Below are positions 23,292 through 34,300 of a stretch of DNA of 64,000 bases, one piece after another. Location: NCBI GenBank assembly GCA_008012315.1, contig SSEL01000012.1, forward strand, positions 124,001 through 188,000, read 5' to 3'. The DNA comes from Rhodospirillaceae bacterium. GTDB taxonomy: Bacteria; Pseudomonadota; Alphaproteobacteria; Dongiales; Dongiaceae. The position numbers and the translations under genes were made by a program. How positions within the stretch are numbered: the first letter of the stretch is position 1; each line of letters opens with the position of its first letter. Below the pieces are notes generated by a model, which did not search any database, was not told where the DNA came from, and worked only from the letters and a program-made list of their open reading frames with translations.

Positions 23292-24794
23292 ATGTCGATT
23301 ACCAAGGTCCTGAAGCAGCTTGGCCTGAATGCCAAGGATTTGAAAGGCGGCGATCTGGTCGCCCGATCGCCGATCGACGGCAGTGTCATGGCCAAGGTCA
23401 AGAGCGACAGCAAGGCGAGCGCCGAGAAAAAGATCGCGCGATCGGCCGAAGCCTTCGCAGCTTGGCGCGCCATGCCGGCGCCGCAGCGTGGCGAGTTGAT
23501 CCGTCTGTTCGGGGAGGAATTACGCGCCCATAAGGAAGCGCTCGGCGCCTTGGTTTCCCATGAAGTCGGCAAGATCCTCCAGGAAGGCCTGGGCGAGGTG
23601 CAGGAGATGATCGATATCTGCGACTTCGCCGTCGGCCTGTCGCGCCAGCTTTACGGCCTGACCGTCGCCTCGGAACGGCCGGGCCATCGCATGATGGAAA
23701 CCTGGCATCCGCTGGGCGTGGTTGGTGTCATCAGCGCCTTCAATTTCCCCGTCGCGGTCTGGTCGTGGAACACAGCCATCGCCATCGTCTGCGGCAACAG
23801 CGTCATCTGGAAGCCGTCCGACAAGAACCCGCTGACGGCCTTGGCCTGCCAGAAGATCTTCGAAAAGGCAGCCAAGCGTTTCGGCAATGCGCCGAAGGGC
23901 CTGCTGGAAGTTCTGATCGGCGGCCGAGAGATCGGCGAGGTCCTGGTCGACGATAAGCGCGTCGCTTTGATCAGCGCCACCGGCTCCACCCGGATGGGCC
24001 GGGAAGTCGGGCCGCGCGTCGCGGCGCGCTTCGGCCGCTCGCTGCTGGAACTGGGCGGCAACAATGCCATGATCGTCTGCCCCAGCGCGGATCTGGAACT
24101 GGCGGTGCGCGCCATCACCTTCTCGGCGGTGGGCACGGCGGGCCAGCGCTGCACCACGTTGCGGCGGGTCATCGTACATGAAAGCATTAAGGACAAGCTG
24201 CTGCCGCGCCTGAAGAAGATCTACGGCAATCTGCCGATCGGCAATCCGCTGAGCAGCAAGACGCTGGTCGGTCCGCTGATCGACGAAACCTCCTTCAACC
24301 GCATGCAGTCTTCGCTGAAGGCCGCGAAGGACCAAGGCGGCAAGGTGACCGGCGGCGAGCGGGTGAAGGTGAAGGATTGCGAGGGCGGCTTCTATGTCCA
24401 GCCGGCGATCGCCGAAATGCCGGGCCAGAGCGAGATCGTGCGGGAGGAAACCTTCGCGCCGATCCTCTATGTCGTCACCTATAAGACGTTCGAGGAGGCG
24501 CTCGCGCTGCAGAATGACGTGCCGCAGGGCCTGTCCTCCTGCATCTTCACCCAGGACTTGCGTGAGGCGGAAACCTTCCTCTCGGCCCAGGGCAGCGATT
24601 GCGGCATTGCCAATGTGAATATCGGTCCCTCGGGCGCCGAAATCGGCGGTGCCTTCGGTGGCGAGAAGGAAACCGGCGGCGGCCGTGAATCCGGTTCCGA
24701 CGCCTGGCGCGCTTACATGCGCCGCGCCACCAATACCATCAATTATTCGGACAAGCTGCCGCTCGCCCAGGGCATCAAGTTCGACGTCGGTTGA
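23292..24794 (+). CDS. amaB: aldehyde dehydrogenase, ALDH7 family (L-piperidine-6-carboxylate / aminoadipate-semialdehyde dehydrogenase)
   Basis: 500 residues. VVGVISAFNFPVAVWSWN, the catalytic glutamate motif LELGGNNA and the nucleophile cysteine GTAGQRCTTLRR are all present. The whole sequence, including the C-terminal GGEKETGGGRESGSDAW, resembles ALDH7A1/AmaB, which oxidises aminoadipate semialdehyde in lysine catabolism. No other lysine-degradation gene is next to it. AAGAACGGAGCTCAC gives a GGAG ribosome site before the ATG. Ends in a clear terminator. Confidence 0.87.
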   Translation: MSITKVLKQLGLNAKDLKGGDLVARSPIDGSVMAKVKSDSKASAEKKIARSAEAFAAWRAMPAPQRGELIRLFGEELRAHKEALGALVSHEVGKILQEGLGEVQEMIDICDFAVGLSRQLYGLTVASERPGHRMMETWHPLGVVGVISAFNFPVAVWSWNTAIAIVCGNSVIWKPSDKNPLTALACQKIFEKAAKRFGNAPKGLLEVLIGGREIGEVLVDDKRVALISATGSTRMGREVGPRVAARFGRSLLELGGNNAMIVCPSADLELAVRAITFSAVGTAGQRCTTLRRVIVHESIKDKLLPRLKKIYGNLPIGNPLSSKTLVGPLIDETSFNRMQSSLKAAKDQGGKVTGGERVKVKDCEGGFYVQPAIAEMPGQSEIVREETFAPILYVVTYKTFEEALALQNDVPQGLSSCIFTQDLREAETFLSAQGSDCGIANVNIGPSGAEIGGAFGGEKETGGGRESGSDAWRAYMRRATNTINYSDKLPLAQGIKFDVG

Positions 24795-24821
24795 GATTTC
24801 ATCCGAGTTGACAACAGAAAC

Positions 24822-24847
24822 GGCGGCCTCCACGGGCCGCCCTTTTT
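24822..24847. terminator. terminator shared by amaB and the convergent LysR gene
   Basis: GGCGGCC and GGCCGCC pair around a short loop and are followed by CTTTTT on the plus strand. It lies in the 56-base convergent gap. Confidence 0.88.
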
Positions 24848-24850
24848 GTT

Positions 24851-25759
24851 TCAAGGAACATCTGTCGCCGCTTCATCACGAAGTTCCGCGACGAGGAAAT
24901 CGAGGAAAGCGCCCAGCTTCGGCACGACATGGCGACGGGACGGATAGACGGCATAGATGGAGGTCTCGACCGACGACCAGTCATCGAGCGCAATCTGCAG
25001 TCTGCCTGCGGCGACATCGTCTTTCACATAGAGCCAGGGAATCAAGGTCAGTCCGAAGCCGGCCCGTAAGGCATCACACACCGCCAGGCTGGATGTGACG
25101 CGGTAGCGGCCATTGATCGGGACACGGACGGACCGACCCGCCTTGCGGAACAGCCACTCGTCGACATGGCCCGACAGGGTGAACTGGATGCAATTGTGCC
25201 TGGCGATTTCTGGCGGGCTTTGCGGCATGTCGTGGCGCTCGAAATAGCCGGGCGCCGCGCAGACCACATGCCGCAAGGTCATCAGCTTGCGGGCGATCAG
25301 ACTGGAATCTTCGAGATTGTCGCTGCCGCGGATGGCGAGGTCATAGCCTTCCTTGACGATATCCACCCGCCGATCTTCCAACTGCAGATCGAGCGACAGA
25401 TGCGGATGGCGGTCGAGGAAAGCGGGAAGGGCGGCGGACAGCCGCGTCAGCGTCAAGGTCATGGGCGCGCTGACACGCAGCAGGCCGCTCGGCTGATGCT
25501 GCAAGGGACCGAGCGACCGGTCGGCATCGTCGAGATCGTCCAGGATGCGCACGATCCGCTGGTAATAGAGCGTTCCCGCTTCGGTCAGGCTCATGCGCCG
25601 GGTGGTCCGGTTGATCAGCCGTATCGAGAGGCGCGTCTCCAGCTCATTGATGTTTTTGCTGATCGCCGCGGGCGAGAGCCGTAACTGCCGAGAGGCTTCG
25701 GCAAAACTGCCTAGTTCCACGGCCTGGCGGAAAACCTTCAATGCGGTCATATGATCCAT
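24851..25759 (-). CDS. LysR-family transcriptional regulator
   Basis: 302 residues. The N-terminal helix-turn-helix reads FRQAVELGSFAEASRQLRLSPAAISKNINELETRL, followed by a LysR substrate-binding domain. It is divergent from a DMT-family exporter, so it most likely controls that gene, through the dyad at 25762. Ligand unknown. Confidence 0.92.
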   Translation of the reverse strand: MDHMTALKVFRQAVELGSFAEASRQLRLSPAAISKNINELETRLSIRLINRTTRRMSLTEAGTLYYQRIVRILDDLDDADRSLGPLQHQPSGLLRVSAPMTLTLTRLSAALPAFLDRHPHLSLDLQLEDRRVDIVKEGYDLAIRGSDNLEDSSLIARKLMTLRHVVCAAPGYFERHDMPQSPPEIARHNCIQFTLSGHVDEWLFRKAGRSVRVPINGRYRVTSSLAVCDALRAGFGLTLIPWLYVKDDVAAGRLQIALDDWSSVETSIYAVYPSRRHVVPKLGAFLDFLVAELRDEAATDVP

Positions 25760-25761
25760 TA

Positions 25762-25779
25762 TTCATCACCATAGGTGAA
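25762..25779. promoter_or_regulatory. candidate LysR binding dyad
   Basis: TTCATCACCATAGGTGAA contains the perfect 5-bp arms TCACC-ATA-GGTGA and fits the T-N11-A rule of LysR sites. It starts 3 bases upstream of the regulator's own ATG and faces the divergent exporter gene. Confidence 0.55.
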
Positions 25780-25873
25780 TGGTAATGCGACCAGGATGCA
25801 TATTATAAACTCATTAGCAATGGTTTAGCTTTGTGGGCATAGCCCAGTAAAGCGGGCTCCAATGGAGATCATC

Positions 25874-26803
25874 ATGGGAAGCCAGGGAAGCAGCCAGGGC
25901 GAAAGGTGCATCACGGCACGTTCCGCGGATCTGCTGCTGACCGCCGTTGCACCGTCGATCTGGGGCAGTACCTATATCGTCACCACCGAATTGCTGCCGC
26001 CCGGCTATCCGATGACGGCGGCCATGTTGCGCGCCTTGCCGGCGGGATTGTTGCTTCTGCTGCTGGTGCGGCAATTGCCGACGGGCCTGTGGTGGTGGCG
26101 CGTTTTCATTCTCGGCGCACTGAATTTTTCCTTTTTCTGGGCGATGCTGTTCATCGGCGCTTATCGCTTGCCCGGCGGTGTCGCGGCGACGCTCGGCGCG
26201 GTGCAGCCCTTGATCGTCATCTTTCTGGCGCGGGCGCTCTTCGGTACGGCGATCCGGCCGCTGGCGATTATCGCGGCGCTGACGGGATTGGGCGGCGTGG
26301 CTTTGCTGCTGCTGAAACCGGACGCGGCCCTGGACATGATCGGCATCATCGCCGCTTTCGCTGGCGCTGCGTCCATGGCGGCCGGAACGGTGCTCAGCCG
26401 TCACTGGCAGCCGCCGGTCTCGCCGCTGGCATTCACTGCCTGGCAGTTGACGGCAGGCGGGCTCCTGCTGGTGCCGGTGGCCTTCTTTCTGGAACCGCCC
26501 TTGCCACCACTGACGCCGGCCAATCTGTTCGGCCTGACCTATCTAGGCCTGATCGGCGCGGCCCTCACCTATATCATCTGGTTTCGCGGCGTTTCCAGGA
26601 TCGAACCGTCGGTCGTCTCGTCGCTCGGATTCCTCAGCCCGGCCATGGCGGTCATCCTGGGATGGGCGATCCTCGGTCAGCAGCCCGGTCCGTTGCAGAT
26701 CATCGGCATCCTGATCGTGATCGGCAGCGTGTGGCTGAGCCAGCGGGCCCAGCTCCCCGCGCATCATGTGATGCGCCCGACGCGATCATCACAACTCTCC
26801 TAG
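25874..26803 (+). CDS. DMT-superfamily (EamA) transporter
   Basis: 309 residues with ten hydrophobic segments in two EamA repeats; WGSTYIVTTELLPPGYPM at the first helix is typical of the RhaT/EamA type. Such proteins export amino acids, metabolites or drugs. The start at 25874 has GGAG 7 bases upstream; an in-frame ATG lies four codons earlier. Divergent from a LysR regulator. Confidence 0.88.
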   Translation: MGSQGSSQGERCITARSADLLLTAVAPSIWGSTYIVTTELLPPGYPMTAAMLRALPAGLLLLLLVRQLPTGLWWWRVFILGALNFSFFWAMLFIGAYRLPGGVAATLGAVQPLIVIFLARALFGTAIRPLAIIAALTGLGGVALLLLKPDAALDMIGIIAAFAGAASMAAGTVLSRHWQPPVSPLAFTAWQLTAGGLLLVPVAFFLEPPLPPLTPANLFGLTYLGLIGAALTYIIWFRGVSRIEPSVVSSLGFLSPAMAVILGWAILGQQPGPLQIIGILIVIGSVWLSQRAQLPAHHVMRPTRSSQLS

Positions 26804-26825
26804 ATGGCCATCTCAGCCAGCCGTT

Positions 26826-27317
26826 TCAATCGGCGTCCTTCACCCGCATATGAGTGAAGACCAGGATCATATTGACGAGGATGTCATCATCCGACAGCGG
26901 CAGGAAGATGATGTCGTCATGGGCCATCCTGCCATGCGGCGTCATATAGGGCGCATTGAAGAAATACGGCTTGCAGCTTTGTGCCACCGTCTCGTAGCAG
27001 GCCAGCGCCTCTTCCGCCGTTTCGGCAAAGAAGGCTTCGCTGACGGGACGGCCGGTCGGATCGCGGCGGCGCTGCGTGACCTCGCCCGTGCCGACCAGGC
27101 GATAGACATAGCGTGGTTCGCTTGGCGCGACATCGACCAGCATGACATGCGCGAGCCAGGACTTCATCTCCAACGGATCGACGTCGCGACGGCTGGGCAT
27201 GAGCCGTCCGTTGCGCTTGCCATGCCAATAGCGATAGATCGCCCGAACCGACTCGTGGCAGACGGTCAGAAAGGGTGGTTCCGTAATCTCGGACTGGTCC
27301 GGTGTTCGGTGTTGCAT
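26826..27317 (-). CDS. PAS-domain protein (PAS_5 type)
   Basis: 163 residues, a single PAS domain of the alphaproteobacterial PAS_5 class. WHGKRNGRLMPSRRDVDPLEMKSWL, RYVYRLVGTGEV and GRMAHDDIIFLPLSDD are the recognisable segments. No output domain is attached. The frame is open 85 codons upstream, but the family N-terminus and the drop in codon quality before 27317 favour the shorter start. Convergent with the DMT transporter. Members may sense small ligands; role unknown. Confidence 0.82.
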   Translation of the reverse strand: MQHRTPDQSEITEPPFLTVCHESVRAIYRYWHGKRNGRLMPSRRDVDPLEMKSWLAHVMLVDVAPSEPRYVYRLVGTGEVTQRRRDPTGRPVSEAFFAETAEEALACYETVAQSCKPYFFNAPYMTPHGRMAHDDIIFLPLSDDDILVNMILVFTHMRVKDAD

Positions 27318-27689
27318 TCGAGCCCCCAAGGCACGCAACAGCGGCGCGCTGATAACGCGGCGGTTGATATACCCAGGTTTCACATGAATGAAAAGGATTA
27401 GTTGAATTTGATTAGCAATTAGCGCGAATTTCTGATGTTTTTCTGACCAACAGATCAGGAAAACACAACATGATGTGGCCCTTCGTGTCGCTTTGCACGG
27501 AATCTTGCAGTTTAACGAAAGATCATGCGAGCGTGGCTTGCGCACTATGTTGCTCATCGCTGCGGACAACACGTCTCAAATAGCCGATATCGGCGACGCC
27601 GGCGGGTTCGGTCTCATCCGTTTCGTTCGCCAAATAGTTGTCTTGGAAGTCTTCAAGCTGAAGCGTGGTAAACGAAAGATTACTTGAGG

Positions 27690-27715
27690 GCCGAGCGATA
27701 AAGTCGGCTTTTTTT
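27690..27715 (+). terminator. terminator in the gene-free stretch before the chemoreceptor
   Basis: GCCGA and TCGGC pair around nine bases and are followed by seven T's. The 470 bases from 27318 to 27787 hold no convincing gene, so this terminator implies an unannotated plus-strand transcript, possibly a small RNA. The stretch is poorer in GC than its surroundings. Confidence 0.65.
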
Positions 27716-27787
27716 AACCCCTCTGAAACGAGCATCTGAGCATCATTATTCCTAGGCGCACCCCATAACGATGGGGAGAAGAGAAGG

Positions 27788-29278
27788 ATGTTCGACGCGA
27801 TGTTAGGCGGAAGCCGGGATATGAAGGCCAAGTTGAAAGCCCTGGATGCTTCGCAGGCCATTATCGAATTCAAGATGGATGGCACGATCATCACGGCCAA
27901 CGAGCAATTCCTGAAAGCGATGGGCTATAGCCTGGCCGAGATCCAAGGCAAGCACCACAGCATGTTCGTGGATGCGGCGCTGAAAGCCAGCCCGGCCTAT
28001 CAGCAATTATGGGAAGCCTTGGGTCGCGGTGAATTCCAGGCGGCGGAATATCTGCGCCATGGGAAGGGCGGCAGGCAGATCTGGCTCCAGGCGTCGTATA
28101 ACCCGATCCTCGGCCGCAACGGCAAGCCCTACAAGGTGGTGAAGTTCGCCACCGACATCACCACCGCGAAGAAGCAGGCGGCGGATTACGAGGGCCAGAT
28201 CGCGGCGATCGGCCGGTCCCAGGCCGTTATCCAGTTCGATCTCGACGGCACCATTCTCGATGCCAATGACAACTTCCTGCAGGCGGTGGGCTATAGCCTG
28301 GCTGAAGTCAAAGGCAAGCATCACAGCATGTTTGTCGACGCCGCCTACAAGAACAGCGCCGAATACCAGACCTTCTGGCAAAAGCTGCGGCACGGCGATT
28401 ATCAGGCCGGTGAGTTCCGCCGCACCGGCAAGGGCGGCCGGGAGATCTGGATCCAGGCATCCTACAATCCGATCTTCGATTTCAGCGGCAAGCCTTACAA
28501 AGTTGTGAAATATGCCGCCGATATCACCGGGCAGGTCGCCGACCGCCAGCGCCGGAACGATATCGGCCGTCATGTCGATCAAGATCTCGGTGCCGTCAGC
28601 CTCGCCATCTCGACCGTGAACGAACAGGCGAGCAGCGCCGCCAGCGCCTCGATCGAGGCCTCGACCAATGTCCAGGCCGTCGCGGCCGGCGCCGAGCAGC
28701 TGGTCAGTTCGATCGACGAGATCGGCCGCCAGACTGCCAGCGCCTCCAGCGTTTCGGCCGAGGCCGTGAGCCAGGCCCGGCATACCAGCGATATCGTCGC
28801 CAGCCTGGTCGATGCGACGAGCCGGATCGGCGAAGTGGTCAAGCTGATCACCGACATCGCGGCGCAGACCAATCTGCTCGCCCTCAATGCCACGATCGAG
28901 GCGGCGCGAGCGGGGGATGCCGGCAAGGGTTTCTCGGTCGTCGCCAATGAGGTGAAGAACCTCGCCTCCCAGACGGCGCGCGCCACGGATGAAATCTCCG
29001 GCCAGATCGCCCAGGTGCAGAACGCCACCCATGAAGCGGTCTCGGCGATTAGCGCGATCTCGCAGACGATTTCCAGGATGAACGAGATTTCCGAGGCGAT
29101 CGCCGCCGCATCGGAGGAACAGAATGCCGTCAGCCGCGAAATTTCCTCCAACCTGCATACGGCGGCGAGCGGCGTCAGCATCATCAGCGAAAGCATGAAT
29201 GCCATCGCCGAGGCGGCCAGGTCGGCCGACGATTCCACCCGCCGGGTGAAGGAATCCTCGCGTGCCCTCAGTGCGTGA
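27788..29278 (+). CDS. soluble methyl-accepting chemotaxis protein with two PAS domains
   Basis: 496 residues without a membrane segment. Two tandem PAS domains (about residues 20-125 and 140-250) are near copies of each other: [19 protein letters not shown] and [19 protein letters not shown]. The rest is an MCP signalling domain with the hairpin tip [33 protein letters not shown] (written as the recognised family motif region, residues about 360-395). It is likely a cytoplasmic sensor of redox or an internal cue, like Aer-related receptors. The purine-rich GGGGAGAAGAGAAGG precedes the ATG. Confidence 0.93.
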   Translation: MFDAMLGGSRDMKAKLKALDASQAIIEFKMDGTIITANEQFLKAMGYSLAEIQGKHHSMFVDAALKASPAYQQLWEALGRGEFQAAEYLRHGKGGRQIWLQASYNPILGRNGKPYKVVKFATDITTAKKQAADYEGQIAAIGRSQAVIQFDLDGTILDANDNFLQAVGYSLAEVKGKHHSMFVDAAYKNSAEYQTFWQKLRHGDYQAGEFRRTGKGGREIWIQASYNPIFDFSGKPYKVVKYAADITGQVADRQRRNDIGRHVDQDLGAVSLAISTVNEQASSAASASIEASTNVQAVAAGAEQLVSSIDEIGRQTASASSVSAEAVSQARHTSDIVASLVDATSRIGEVVKLITDIAAQTNLLALNATIEAARAGDAGKGFSVVANEVKNLASQTARATDEISGQIAQVQNATHEAVSAISAISQTISRMNEISEAIAAASEEQNAVSREISSNLHTAASGVSIISESMNAIAEAARSADDSTRRVKESSRALSA

Positions 29279-29352
29279 TCGGCAGGGGCAAGCGAAGCCG
29301 GCCTACTGGTAATCAAGCAGACCTCCGTCTAAACTCCGGCGCCGACGTGCCG

Positions 29353-30261
29353 ATGCCGGAGTTCCGAGTGACGCCTTCCTTCTGGTCAAACGCTTCGGCC
29401 CGTGGCTCGTCGATGATCCTGCTGGCCACGCTGGCCTGGAGTTTCGCGGGGTTGTTGACCCGCATGCTGTCGATCGAGGTCTCGACCGCAGTTGCCCTGC
29501 GGGCGCTGGCGGGCGGGGCCTTTCTTTTCATTTACCTGTTGATATGTCGCCGGCGCTCAGCTTTCCGGCAATTGTTTGCGATCGGCCGGGTTGGCTGGAT
29601 CGTCGTGCTGCTCAGCATCATCGCTCAGGCCGCCACCACGGCCGGCCTCTTCCTGACGAGCGTCGCGCATGTTTCGGTTATCTACGCGACGTGTCCCTTC
29701 GTGGCCGCCCTCATTGCGCGGTTCTGGCTGGGCGAGGTCATCCCGCGCATGACGGCCATGGCCATCCTGGCATCGATCTGTGGCGTGGTCCTGGCGGTGG
29801 CCGGCGCGACGGGATCCAGCACGCTGCTGGGAGATGCCGTGGCATTCCTGATGACCGTGTCATTTGCCATCATCATCGTTCTGTCGAAAGCCTATCCCGG
29901 CCTCAAGATACTCGAAATAACTATCCTGGGTGCGTTCCTTACCTTCCTGCTTTTCCTGCCGTTTTCCAGCACGCAGGGGCTCGATGCCTGGAATGTCGGT
30001 GTCGTCATCGTCTACGGCTTCAGCAATATGGTTCTTGCCTATCTGCTTTTCCTCAGGGGTGCGCGCTATGTCAGCGCGGCGACGAGCGGCCTGATCGTCA
30101 CCTTGGAGATCGCGCTATCGCCCTATTGGGTCTGGCTTTTCTTCGGCGAAAAAATCGATACGCTGACTTTCATCGGCGGCGTGATCGTCACGGCCGCCGT
30201 GGCGGGCCATCTGGTGCTGATGTCGTCGCGTTCCGCCAGGGCGGTCCGGTTGAGCGATTGA
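29353..30261 (+). CDS. DMT-superfamily (EamA) transporter
   Basis: About 302 residues with ten membrane segments and two EamA repeats; the N-terminal half begins ILLATLAWSFAGLLTR. Substrate unknown. The start is uncertain: the ATG at 29353 has no good ribosome site, and a GTG at 29275 overlaps the stop codon of the chemoreceptor (GTGA), which would allow coupling but adds 26 unconserved residues. Convergent with the next LysR gene. Confidence 0.82.
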   Translation: MPEFRVTPSFWSNASARGSSMILLATLAWSFAGLLTRMLSIEVSTAVALRALAGGAFLFIYLLICRRRSAFRQLFAIGRVGWIVVLLSIIAQAATTAGLFLTSVAHVSVIYATCPFVAALIARFWLGEVIPRMTAMAILASICGVVLAVAGATGSSTLLGDAVAFLMTVSFAIIIVLSKAYPGLKILEITILGAFLTFLLFLPFSSTQGLDAWNVGVVIVYGFSNMVLAYLLFLRGARYVSAATSGLIVTLEIALSPYWVWLFFGEKIDTLTFIGGVIVTAAVAGHLVLMSSRSARAVRLSD

Positions 30262-30280
30262 TACACAGCGATGGATAAAA

Positions 30281-31213
30281 TTAGGCAGCCGCGCGCCGGT
30301 TCGGGCGGCGCGCGACTCTCGCCGCTTTGCCTTCCAGTGCCGGTCGTTGTTCCTGGAACAAACGAATGACCGCATCCATCACCGCGCGGATGCGGGGCAG
30401 GGAGCGCAGGTCGCGATGCACCAGCAGGAACTGGTCGGCGGCGACATCCCCCAGGATGCTGCCGATCCGGCGCAAGGCAGGATCGGCATCGCCGAGATAG
30501 CAGGGAAGGATGGTGACGCCGGTTCCGGACCGCACGGCTTCCTGCAGCACCAGCCAGTTATTGACGCGGATGATCGGCTTCTTGCCGTCGAGCAGTTCGC
30601 GCATCCAGGCCTGGCCCGGCATGTAGGCGTGATCGTCATCGAAGCCGATCCAGCTCATCTCGCGCAGATGCTCGGCGCCGGCTTCCCCCGTCACGACGGG
30701 CAATGCCGTTGCGCCATAGATCGCATATGCCACCCGGCCCAGCCGGCGGCTGACGATGCTGCCGAGATCCGGTACCTGTTCGCGGATCAGCAGATCGGCC
30801 TCCCGGCGCGACAGGTTGGCCAGCATATGGCTGGCGTTCAGTTCGAATTCGATGCATTGCAGGTTATCGCGCAGGCGCGGCAGGCTGCGCGCCAGGAAGG
30901 CGGTCATTGCCTCGCCGGCGGAGAGGCGCACCACGCCATGCGCGGTATCGCCCAGATTGGCGCTGCGGCGATGAATCGATTCGGCCGCCCGTTCCATCGA
31001 TTGTGCATCGGCCAGCAATTCCTCGCCGGCCGGGGTGATGACGAAGCGGTCCGGCAGCCGGTCGAACAGCCGCGCGCCGATGGCGGTTTCCAGGGCTTTG
31101 ACCCGGCGGGCGATGGTGGGATGGCTGACCTCCAGTTTCCGGGCGGCCGCCGTCAGGCTGCCCTCCCGCACCAGGGTCAGGAAGACCCTGAGATCGTCCC
31201 AGTCGGCCTGCAT
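30281..31213 (-). CDS. LysR-family transcriptional regulator
   Basis: 310 residues. The DNA-binding part reads FLTLVREGSLTAAARKLEVSHPTIARRVKALE, and the rest is a LysR effector domain. The C-terminus is Arg/Ala rich. It is divergent from the fused CydDC-type exporter with 119 bases between the starts and may control it, but LysR proteins of this type also act elsewhere. Confidence 0.9.
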   Translation of the reverse strand: MQADWDDLRVFLTLVREGSLTAAARKLEVSHPTIARRVKALETAIGARLFDRLPDRFVITPAGEELLADAQSMERAAESIHRRSANLGDTAHGVVRLSAGEAMTAFLARSLPRLRDNLQCIEFELNASHMLANLSRREADLLIREQVPDLGSIVSRRLGRVAYAIYGATALPVVTGEAGAEHLREMSWIGFDDDHAYMPGQAWMRELLDGKKPIIRVNNWLVLQEAVRSGTGVTILPCYLGDADPALRRIGSILGDVAADQFLLVHRDLRSLPRIRAVMDAVIRLFQEQRPALEGKAARVARRPNRRAAA

Positions 31214-31332
31214 GCCTTGCCTCCAGTCATTTTCACCTGAACGAAAATGTACGGCAGGTTTTCCAATTTGTCGAATGGCGAACGATATTGTTCAAGGTAT
31301 CCTGTCCGCATAAGAAGCAGGAGAGTCTTGAA

Positions 31333-34300
31333 ATGCATTTCGAACCGCGCCTCTGGATTTTCACCGCCGGCGTGCGGCTGCGCATCCTCTGGGCCGTGGG
31401 GGTCGGCCTCGTTTCGGTCGGGCTCGGCGTCGCCCGGCTGGGGCTGCTCGGCTGGCTGATCGGCCTGGTCTTTGCCGGTGCCGGATTGCAGGATCTCCTC
31501 TGGCCGATCCTCGGTATCGCCGCGCTGATGATCCTGCGCGGCGGTGCCGAGCATATCCGTGTCATGACAGCGCATGAGACCTCGGCGCGGGTGCAGAAGA
31601 AATTGCGCCGGGCCATCTATGATAAGATCGCCGCTCTGGGGCCCGGCACGGTCGCCAAGCAGCGCTCGGGCGCCCTGACCCTGTCGCTGATCGATGGCGT
31701 CGAACAGCTTGAGGTCTATTTCGGCCAGTTCCTGCCGCAATTCCTGATCGCATTGCTGACGCCGATCTTGATCTTTGTTGCGATCGCCTGGATCGATCTG
31801 CCGGTCGCCGCGGTGATGCTGGTCTTCGCGCTGATCGCTTTATTCGGGCCTTCGCTGTGGCATCATCACGACGCCGCCAATTCCATGAAGCGGCAGGATG
31901 CCTATGCCGATTTCGCCGCCGAATTCCTGGATTCCATCCAGGGTCTTGCGACACTGAAGGCTTTCGGCCAAAGCAAAACCCGCGCCGATAAATTGCAGGT
32001 CGAGGCGCAAAGCCTTTATAAGCGCACGCTCTGGGTGCTCGCGACCAATTCGCTGGCGCGCGGCATCACCGATTCCGCCATCGCCTGCGGTGCTGCGGCC
32101 GCGTTGGCGCTCGGCGCCTATCGGGTCGAAGGCGGCGCCATGTCGCTGGCCGCCTTGCTGGTAATCCTCATGCTGGGCGTCGAGATTTATCGGCCGATGC
32201 GGGAACTCCGCTCGGTCCTGCATCAGGGCATGGTCGGCATGGCGGCGGCCCAGGGTATTTACAAGATTTTCGATGCCGAGCCCCTGGTCCAGGATGCGGC
32301 GCCAGCAACTTCGGTGACGACTCTCGCGCCGAGCATCAGTTTCGAGCAGGTGCGCTTCCGCTATCCGGGCACCAGGCGCGTCATTCATGACGGGCTGGAT
32401 TTCCGGGTCGCGCCGGGCGAGCGCATCGGGCTGGTCGGCACTTCGGGCGGCGGCAAGTCCTCGATCGTGCGCCTGCTGTTGCGTTTCTACGACCCCGAAG
32501 CGGGCGCGATCCGGCTGGGCGGTCAGGATATCCGCTCGCTCTCTTTCGACCAGATCCGCGGCATGATCGCCGTGGTCAACCAGGACACTTTCCTGTTCCA
32601 CGGCACGATCGAAGACAATATCCGCATGGGGCGCCCGGATGCCAGCCATGAGGATGTCGTGGCTGCGGCCCGTGCCGCCAATATCGACGGCTTCGTTGCC
32701 GGCCTGGCGCAGGGCTACCGCACGGTGATCGGCGAGAAGGGGATCAAGCTCTCCGGCGGTCAGCGCCAGCGTGTCGCCATCGCCCGCGCGATCCTGCGCG
32801 ATGCGCCGATCCTGGTCCTCGATGAAGCTTTGTCCGCCGTCGATGCCGAGAATGAGGCGGTGATCCAGGAGGCCCTGGACCGGCTGATGCAGGGACGCAC
32901 CACGCTGATTCTCGCCCATCGCCTGTCCAGTATCATCAATTGCGACCGCATCCTGGTGCTCGATGGCGGCCGTGTAGTGGAAAACGGCCGGCATGAGGCG
33001 CTGCTGCAGACGGGCGGCGTCTATGCGCGGCTGATGGCGGGACAGGTCCGCAGCGGCGAGGCTGCGGTCGCGACGATGCACGACGATATTGCTGCGCCGG
33101 CCGGACCGGAAAGCGCCCTGTTGCCGGGCAACATAAAGCAGGTGACCGAGGGCATCCTCAAGGCCGATGGCCTCAATTGGTGGCAGCTTACCGTCGCCTT
33201 GATGAAACTGGCGATGCCCTGGAAGGGTAAGCTGGCCCTGACCTTCATCTTCGGTGTGCTGCGGGTGATCGCCTTCATCGGCATCGGCGTTTGCAGCGCC
33301 CTCGTGGTCTATGATCTGAAAAACGGCCTGGATTATACGTCCTGGCTCTGGGCACTCGCTGTGCTGGCGCCCTTGTCCGGCGCGGTGCATTGGCTGGAAT
33401 CCTGGATTGCCCATGACATGGCCTTCAGGCTGCTCGCGGAAATGCGCATCGCCGTCTTCCGCAAGCTCGATGAGCTGGCGCCGGCCTATCTGGTGCGGCG
33501 GCGCACCGGCGATCTGATGGCGCTCGTCACCAACGATATCGAGCTGGTGGAGTATTTTTTCGCCCATACCGTGGCGCCGGCTTTTGTCGCCATCCTGGTG
33601 CCGGCGGTCGTGCTGGCGATGCTCGCGGTGGCCAGCCCCTGGATCGCGCTCGCTTTGGTGCCGTTCCTGCTGCTGGTCGGTCTTTGTCCCTTCCTGATGC
33701 GCAAGCGCACCGACCGGCTCGGTTCGGCGGCGCGGGAAGCGGCCGGCGAATTCGGCGCCGTGGCGGTGGATTGCGTCCAGGGCCTGGGCGAGATCGTCAC
33801 CTTCCAGCAGGAAGAGGCGCATGGCCGGAAGCTCGATGATCTCTCCGACCGGCATATCGCCTTGCGCTTGCCCTTCTTCCGCGATCTCACCTTGCAATCC
33901 AGCCTCCTGGAAATCTTTACCGGCCTTGGCGGGCTGGCGGTGGTGGTGACCGGGGCAATGGTCTCGCTGCAAGGCGGCATCGATGCCGCCTGGCTGCCGC
34001 TGCTCACTTTGCCGGCCATGGCGGCCTTCCTGCCGGTCTCGGAAATCGCCCAGGTCGGCCGCCAGCTCGCCGATACCCTGGGTGCGACGCGGCGCATCTA
34101 TGGCCTGTTCAACGAGCCGGTGACGGTGCAGGACGGCAGGCAGGCGGGGCGGTCGTCATCCGCCGTGCGTGAAGCGGCGCCGACCTTGTCGCTGGAACAG
34201 GTGAGCTTCGCCTATCCGGGGCAGGCGCGCGCCGCCTTGCGGGATGTCAGCGTGACGATCCCCGCCGGCAGCACCGCCGCGCTTGTCGGAACCTCGGGCG

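Noticed and set aside
27523..27900. Minus-strand 125-codon frame before the chemoreceptor
   Set aside because: It overlaps the chemoreceptor start and a terminator of the other strand; no family similarity.
31840..33972. 710-codon minus-strand frame over the CydDC gene
   Set aside because: Low-complexity His/Gln/Arg/Asp product typical of antisense shadows of ABC genes.
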